Below, one piece after another: positions 57,831 through 64,000 of a stretch of DNA of 64,000 nt. Source of the DNA: Phymorhynchus buccinoides (lineage: Eukaryota; Mollusca; Gastropoda; Neogastropoda; Raphitomidae); NCBI GenBank assembly GCA_017654935.2, contig CM065698.1, positions 53,835,720 through 53,899,719 on the forward strand, read 5' to 3'. Position numbers and translations under genes: made by a program. The number at the start of each line of letters is the position of its first letter. The first letter of the stretch is position 1. The notes under the pieces are model-generated. The model worked only from the letters and a program-made list of their open reading frames with translations. It did not search any database and was not told where the DNA came from.

Positions 57831-58470
57831 TTAATGTTAGTTAAGATAAGGGAAGGAAACAAACACCTAATCACCTTTACTAAACACAGTATTATATAAC
57901 TAACAAATCTTGCAAAATATCTATGATGGTTTACTTGTTATTTATTTGATCAAAACAATAATAATTTAACTTATTTAGTTAGTTCTTTATTCTAAAAGTT
58001 TTAATCAAATAGTACAACAACTAAACAATAATGTCTTTATTCAGTTTCCACAATAGTTTATAAAACAACCCGCTTTTTAAATTAAAAAACATTAGGTGTA
58101 ATTTGAACAAAAGGACTGAGTTATATCCCCTGTTTAATTTGCCTAAAATAGATGGCTACTTAATCAGGAATTCCCTGTTATGTAGGTAGTGATGACTCAA
58201 TCGGGATTTCCCCATTCTATGGTGATGTTGTTTTTTTCGGGTTTTTTGTCCCCTAAAAGTAGTGTTTTTTCCTCCTAATTGATGGGATAAAGGAAAGTCT
58301 GATTTTTTGCTCTTTTTTTGCACCTTAAAGTAGTGTTTTTGTAAAAATGGGGTTTAAAAAGTCTGAGCCAGAAGGAAGATTTATACGTTCTCTAACCCAA
58401 TTACTTCCCCTGATGTGCTCTTTGAGTTCATATGGTTCTAGTCTGTGGTTTTATTTCGGTTACTTCCCTT
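57831..58470. other. AT-rich spacer
   Basis: There is no coding frame, RNA gene or repeat of note. Short similar phrases ('agtagtgttttt' at 58,257 and 58,331) hint at old local duplication. Confidence 0.5.
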
Positions 58471-58472
58471 TG

Positions 58473-58473
<1 letters not shown>

Positions 58474-58543
<70 letters not shown>

Positions 58544-58565
58544 TGCGCGGTTGCATACATGTGTA

Positions 58566-58597
<32 letters not shown>

Positions 58598-58620
58598 CGT
58601 GTGTGTTTGTGTGTGCGTGC
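58474..58620. repeat. (GT)n microsatellite
   Basis: About 80 bp of perfect GT, then interrupted GT/GC/CA segments to 58,620. Val/Cys frames here are artefacts. Confidence 0.98.
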
Positions 58621-58665
58621 GAATGGGAATTATGGTAATGAATTAGTGTATGGATTTTAACGCAG

Positions 58666-58881
58666 AAGTATAATTCGGTTTTAAAGGACTTTAGAGAACA
58701 ATTAAAGACGGTTGTTTTGTTTTTTACTAAAGATAAAGATAGCTTTGAAGAATGTTTAGATGAAAATAATGTTATTGAATCAAAAGAAGAAAGGAAGTTG
58801 GTTAAGCAAAAACTAAGTAATCAAAAGTATTGTAAACTAGTGTTAAAAACAGATTACCCTAGGCAGTATAAGTGTTTGTGA
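58666..58881 (+). pseudogene. Coding-like open frame of 71 codons, no ATG
   Basis: After 'ttttaacgcag' (acceptor-like) a frame runs to TGA at 58,879 and contains 'KDFREQLKTVVLFFTKDKD' and 'ESKEERKLVKQKLSNQKY'. It is Lys/Glu/Asn-rich, with A/T-ending codons like the virus-like element. It could be a terminal exon or a fragment of that element. The product is unrecognised. Confidence 0.4.
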
Positions 58882-58889
58882 AGAAAGAA

Positions 58890-59040
58890 ATGTCTTAAGA
58901 GAACGTTGGAATACCTAAGCCGGATCAGGGAAAAAAATAACCTCCTACAAAGTACGTGCAAAGGGGGAGAACTATGGAATACTTGGACTGGATCGGGGGG
59001 GCAAAATAACTTCAAAAAAGTGCGTACAGCGTGCTCTTTG
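58890..59040. repeat. Diverged 67-bp tandem duplication
   Basis: 'tggaatacctaagccggatc' (about 58,908) and 'tggaatacttggactggatc' (about 58,975) are followed by similar purine-rich sequence. It lies just before the LINE ORF1 3' end. Confidence 0.5.
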
Positions 59041-59100
59041 ACACTATTGTTTTTGGTTATTTTGTTTTCTGAGCCAGACTTGGTATTCTATAGTTCTCTT

Positions 59101-59172
59101 AGAGAGAGAAAGAGAACGAGAGAGAGAAAGAGAAAGAGACAGACATACAGACAGACAGACAGAGAAAGACAG
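59101..59172. repeat. Purine-rich GA/GACA microsatellite
   Basis: Imperfect gaga and gacagaca repeats. The LINE ORF1 frame runs through it to a stop at 59,099-59,101, giving a false Ser/Phe-rich C-terminus. Confidence 0.85.
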
Positions 59173-60690
59173 AGACGTCCAAATGTTCTTCCTGGTCTCT
59201 GATGTTAGCTTCAGTATCTGTATAATAGGTCCCAGTATCAGTACAAGTGGGTGTGTCGCATTTGTCTTCGTTGAACCTGTCATTGGTCACGATTCTATTA
59301 TTGTCAGGTACTTCGACCTCATCTTTATTCTCTGTTCCAGTGTCTGACTGTACACCCCCTGTTACTGTCTTGTCCCTACAGTCATCCCTAATCTGTCTGT
59401 CAGAGTCTGGTCTGTCGTGACCTGTTGTGGAGTTAACTGTGTGCACCTTTTCACTCTGATCACTGCTGGTACCCTTGCCGCCCAAACCTGCGGAAATTGT
59501 CATAGTGTTATAATTTGTCAAAAACACTGTTCTCACCTGATCAGTTTGTTTCCCTTCCCTGACCACCTCACTGAACAAGTGGTCACCAGGAACAATGGGC
59601 ACTTCCCTGTTTTCATTGTGATTGGATTGGTGAGTGTTTGTTCTATACCTGTGGTCATACCTGTATTCATTTCTTGTTGATTTGTACCTAAACAATGACC
59701 GTCCTCGGTCCATGTCACCAGGAGGACTGTTATGCCTCTGGTGCACCTTTCGCTGCTGGAAGGATGCCTGGTTCCTTGCCTGGTCGGGTCTTCTACTGGG
59801 CTGAGGCTGGTTGCTGGAAAATTGGTCACCGTCCTGTTGATTGTTGTTCAGCCTGGTATGACGCCTTCCCGCTCGCCAAGGTTCACCTTGCTGGTTGCTG
59901 CGTCTGTCCATGCTATCTGAAAATTTAGACCAGTCACCTGTGGACCAGTCATCCTCTTCTTGATGACGGAAAGTGTGGAAAGACTGCTGTCTATTGCCAC
60001 CAAAGGGTTGATCTCTTTCTCTTACATGCAGCTTTCCATGCAGGTAATAGGCAGTCTTGCCTTGCCCTCGGTGAAACTCCACAGTTTCACGTTGATGGGT
60101 CGTCAGATCAGCAAACACTCTAATGTCACTGTGTCTGAGGTTGTCTCTCATCACTCTGTCTCCCAGGACGGCCATCTTGTCTGACCACCGGCAAAAATGC
60201 ACAATAATGGGGCGGGTTTTTTTCCACCAGGGTTGCGGTCTCCCCACACCGTAGGCCCTGGAGATGTCCTCCTTCTGCCAGTCAGGAGAGACGGAGTGAG
60301 CGTTCAGGACATCAACGATGTAACGCGCAGTTGTGATATTGTCTCCCCCTTCAAGCTCTTCAATGTTCATGAACTTGACATTGCACGTCTTGGAGGACTG
60401 CTCCATTGATTTGTGTTTCCTTTCCAACCGATCTAACCGCTCGGAGATTGTTTTTGATTGTCTTCTTGCAAGTCGTCTATTGTTTCTTTATTTGTTGACA
60501 CGGCTTTCCTTAATGAGCGAATTTCTTCCAGAAAATGAGACAGTCTGTCATCTAACGTCTTGAACTTTTCGTCTATATTGTTTTTAACACCATTGACATT
60601 TCTGAACATTTCGTGTTGGAACTGCGTGAAACGCCAATCCATCCATTGCATCACTCCCCTTGAATATGTTAATAATTCGTGCTGTGCCAT
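59173..60690 (-). pseudogene. LINE ORF1: coiled coil plus L1-type RNA-binding core
   Basis: The likely start is ATG at 60,690 ('MAQHELLTYSRGVMQ'). Residues 15-80 form a coiled coil. Near 60,445 a run of five A (six expected) shifts the frame; the other frame continues with 'LERKHKSMEQ' and the core. The core contains 'RPIIVHFCRWSDKMAVL', 'VFADLTTHQRE' and 'GKTAYYLHGKLHV', a pattern close to the RRM and C-terminal domains of L1/Tx1-type ORF1 proteins. A Gln/Arg/Asn-rich then Asp/Thr-rich tail follows. The role would be an RNA chaperone in the LINE particle. No EN/RT ORF2 follows; the element is cut by a microsatellite at 59,172. One frameshift is the only clear lesion. Confidence 0.75.
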
Positions 60691-61346
60691 AATAAAGCTA
60701 CCTATGCACAATTGTAGACAACTTCACAAAGTCTATCATCAAACTACGTAGTACATAGAAGATCACTCACACTGCACGTAGCTAATGAACCATTGTCAAT
60801 TATCACTGCACAATGTTTGTTTTGTTTGAGTATCTCTACGGTGATCGTAATAAATCTCGCAAGTTCATACTCTATATTATTATGAAAATAAACAAAACTG
60901 ATCGAAACTAGAAATCGCAGCAATTAACTTGTTAATTGTTCATTTGCAAATAATGCGTAATTGTACACATCACTGGTACTACCGCAAACACTAGCAGTGT
61001 ATCAGGTGCTTAAATTCGAAGCGGTACGAGCAAGCATCGGCCTACATACTTTGGATGTAAAAATCCCGTGCAATTTGCAGGCTGACACGCACGACCACTC
61101 GAGCGTTTCAAAGGCCACTCACCGATTTGTGACCTAAATATTGTCCTTCATTGTCTATAGTTAATTTGTAAGTACTAGTTGCGATCTAAGTACTTATCTT
61201 AAACAACATCTGGATGCACCATTGGACACACACACAGTTCATTCGATGGTATGTCAAAAATCTCCACTGTACACACTGTAGAACTGCAGTAAAACAACAT
61301 TATTTCAGAGAACACATCAGTGCGACTTCTTCCCAGGCCTGTCTAA
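60691..61346. other. Spacer, possible LINE 5' UTR
   Basis: Non-repetitive, moderately AT-rich. The part next to 60,690 may be the leader of the minus-strand ORF1. No other gene, RNA or repeat is seen. Confidence 0.45.
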
Positions 61347-61462
<116 letters not shown>

Positions 61463-61469
61463 CATGTTC

Positions 61470-62706
61470 CATACCATTCACCTCAATCGCTAAGCACATG
61501 CTTTCCCTTTCACACGTCGCCCATGCAACACACTCATACTTTCTTGTCTCACATCCACAATCCTGCTACAAACATTCACCGTTTTGCTCAACACATTCTT
61601 ACTTTTCACACTTAGGCTGCCAAACCAGCAAATGAAGGAAAACATTAAAACAGATTCAATAAAACGCCTGTAAAAGCATTGCAGAACAGTTTCATTCACC
61701 CCAAGAATATTGAGTTTTTGCAAGCAGTAGATTCGAGATTGACATTTCTTGTGGATAAGATTAGTATTTGCAGTATAATTCAACTTATCATCAATCATTG
61801 TTCCTAAATACTTATACTCATTCACACGTTCAACTTTCACACCACGAATAAAAAGGTCATGCACAACAGGTGGATTCTTTTTAAACATCAATCAGCAATT
61901 CCTTTGTTTTCTGTACATTAATGTCCAGGTAGTTCTGTTCACACCATGCTGCAAAAGAAGAAACTTGATCAAAATATACAGTCAGAGTTTGTAAGGTCTT
62001 GGAGAGCAGAATCATCAGAGTATTTCACAAGTGGGACAGAGTCAGCGCCAGTACAGTCATTAGTGTAGAGAGTGAAGAGGACAGGTGAGAGTACAGTGCC
62101 TTGAGGAGAGCTAGTAGAAGTGTGCTTTACGGACGAGATAGCTTTCTGAAAGCAGACAGACTGAGATCTATTGACGAGAAAACTGATTATCCATTTAACA
62201 ACGCGAGAACAAACATCGTGGGAAAGGAGTTTAGTGGCCAGTAGATGAGGTTGAATGGTGTTGAAGGCAGACGAGAAATTAATAAAAAGGATTCATACAA
62301 AAGATCCAGGTTTTTCCAGGTGTGTGAATGTGCTATGAAGGAGAGTGAGTGTTGCATCGTCTGTACTTCTGTTGGGTTTGTATGCAAACTGATTAGGGTC
62401 AAGGAAAGGGGTAGTCTGTGCTGTGGTATATTTGAGAATGAGTCTTTCGAAGCATTTCATAACGATGGAGGTCAAAGCAACAGGGCGATAGTCATTCAAG
62501 GAAGAAGGCTTAGTTTTCTTTGGGACAGGACAGATGATAGACTTTTCCCACAGATCAGGAACAGAACAAGCATTCACAGACCATGAAAACAACATACTAA
62601 AGACATGACATAATTGACTAGCACATGATTTCAAAAGACGCCCGCTGATGTTGTCAGGGCCAACAGCTTTTCTGATCTTCAGTTTGCCGATCTCAATTTT
62701 GCCAGG
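61470..62706 (-). pseudogene. CR1/Rex1-like LINE RT, minus-strand copy
   Basis: Reading from 62,706 down, RT pieces are 'VPDLWEKSIICPVPKKTK' (about 62,555), 'SLNDYRPVALTSIVMKCFE' and 'DPNQFAYKPNRSTDDATL'. A frame change follows, then 'FSSAFNTIQPHLL' (about 62,260), the 'SPQGTVLSPVLFTLYTND' block (about 62,090) and the catalytic 'YSDDSA' box (about 62,020). The last frame (61,891-61,490) holds the thumb, 'VNEYKYLGTMIDDKLNY' and 'FYRRFIESVLMFSFICWFG'. It is 5'-truncated exactly where the 34-bp array resumes, and its 3' UTR is not seen. It is the same family as 17,698-19,055. A few frameshifts; inactive. Confidence 0.88.
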
Positions 62707-63628
62707 TTAGAACATGTGTCTATGTCAGTGGATGCTCAGGTTATAACATGTGGCTATATCATTGGATGTTCAGGTAAGAACATGTGTATGTCAGTGGATG
62801 TTCAGGTTATAACACGTGTCTATGTCATTGGATGTTCAGGTTATAACACGTGTCTATGTCATTGGATGTTCAGGTTAGAACACGTGTCTATGTCATTGGA
62901 TGCTCAGGTTAGAACACGTGGATATATCATTGTATGCTCAGGTTAGAACATGTGTCTATATCATTGGATGTTCAGGTTAGAACATGTGTCTATGTCATTG
63001 GATGTTCAGGTTAGAACATGTGTCTATGTTAGTGGATGTTCAGGTTAGAACACATGTCTATGTTAGTGGATGTTCAGGTTAGAACATGTGTCTATATCAG
63101 TGGATGTTCAGGTTAGAACACGTGTCTATGTTAGTGGATGTTCAGGTTAGAACATGTGTCTATGTTAGTGGATGTTCAGGTTAGAACACGTGTCTATGTT
63201 AGCGGATGCTCAGGTTAGAACATGTATCTATGTTAGCGGATGCTCAGGTTAGAACACGTGTCTATGTCATTGGATGCTTAGGTTAGGACATGTGTCTATA
63301 TCATTGGATGTTCAGGTTAGAACACGTGTCTATGTTAGTGGATGTTCAGGTTATGACATGTGTTTATGTTATGACGTATGTCTATCTCAGTGGATGTTCA
63401 GGTTAGAACATGTGTCTATATCAGTGGATGTTCAGGTTAGAACACGTGTCTATATCATTGGATGCTCAGGTTATGACGTGTGTCTATATCAGTGAATGTT
63501 CAGTTTAGAGCATGTGTCTATATCATTGGATGCGCAGGTTATAACATTTGTCTATATCATTGGATGCTCAGGTTAGAAATGTGTCTATGTTAGTGGATGT
63601 TCAGGTTATAACATGTGTCTATATCAGT
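62707..63628. repeat. 34-bp minisatellite, diverged right flank
   Basis: The same unit as 40,985-53,096, but with more private changes (acacgtgtc, tatgttagcgg, tatctcag) and some irregular lengths, as is usual at array edges. About 27 units. Confidence 0.95.
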
Positions 63629-64000
63629 TGTCACATGCACTAGTTCCAGGAACCTGTGCTAATATACTAGGGATGTTTCCGGGTTCTAAGGGGAGGATCG
63701 AGGTCAATCCCAAACCGCTCCCAAACATGCAAATACACACAGGGACACACTGATACAGTGACAATGCAGGTTTAATTATTCAAGTTAAGAAAGGAAATGA
63801 AAAAACCCACAACACTAAAATAATTCCAACAAGAAATCAAAGGCAAAATGCCTGCACCAGAACAGTGTATTCTCATGTCAAAAGGAAAAAAATCCAAATA
63901 CCCTGACCTGGAGAATGTACCAGATCCCATGGAACTGTCCCGTCCTGGACAACCACACTAAGGATCTAGTCTGATACTTGGCTGGCTAGCACTAAATTGA
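63629..64000. mobile_element. Left end of a TGTCAC-starting element, incomplete
   Basis: The minisatellite stops mid-unit and TGTCACATGCAC begins. It shares the first six bases, a C/A-rich stretch near +95 to +115 and a following AT-rich stretch with the 2,295-bp insertion at 9,819, so it may be a related LTR-like element. The other end is beyond the window. Confidence 0.4.

Noticed and set aside
58347..58660. Val-Cys repeat peptide
   Set aside because: This is a (GT)n microsatellite.

Overview
This window is eukaryotic and almost wholly repetitive. About half is tandem repeat, with periods of 34, 39, 45/47, 55, 60/63, 72, about 81-94 and about 130 bp. Most of the rest is broken non-LTR retrotransposons (LINEs) of several families. 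Three things suggest an invertebrate, perhaps a mollusc: the mix of LINE families, TTAGGG-type telomeric hexamers and a TMEM26-like exon. That is inference; no species-specific marker was found.

Layout. 1-1000 is an error-rich second copy of about 33,150-34,010, followed by an exact 500-N gap. 1,501-19,060 is a LINE graveyard: two or three RNase H-bearing I/Jockey-like copies, an endonuclease (EN)-bearing LINE split by a 2,295-bp insertion with a 5-bp target-site duplication (TSD), an RT fragment, two different ORF1 genes (one with a decayed 2A-like motif) and a CR1/Rex1-like copy. 19,260-27,515 holds a 60/63-bp array and a 72-bp array. 27,620-34,655 holds four 55-bp units with CRE palindromes, the 45/47-bp satellite and a minisatellite rich in CCCTAA.

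35,700-38,400 carries the only probable host gene: exon 1 of a TMEM26 homologue. Its first 59 bp are duplicated, and its 3' part plus 5' splice site have been amplified about 16 times as a 130-bp minisatellite. 38,590-39,405 is a 39-bp array. 40,985-53,096 is a 34-bp minisatellite of about 350 units with a 2.67-kb higher-order period, marked by a LINE 3' tail that was inserted once and then copied.

53,098-56,600 is the most unusual part: a compact, virus-like element lying between two blocks of the 34-bp array. It has a retroviral/Polinton-type integrase, a truncated ORF and a jelly-roll-capsid-like ORF at one end, and five small proteins, three of them with clear membrane segments. Genes lie 6-36 bp apart in polycistron-like and divergent pairs. 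No polymerase, ATPase or protease is visible. 56,600-62,706 continues with AT-rich DNA, a tandem exon-like repeat, a LINE ORF1 and a CR1/Rex1-like RT. The 34-bp array then resumes to 63,628, where a second TGTCAC-starting element begins.

No rRNA, tRNA or CRISPR array was seen. Apart from the TMEM26 exon and the virus-like element, the long open frames are side effects of tandem arrays or LINE remains.
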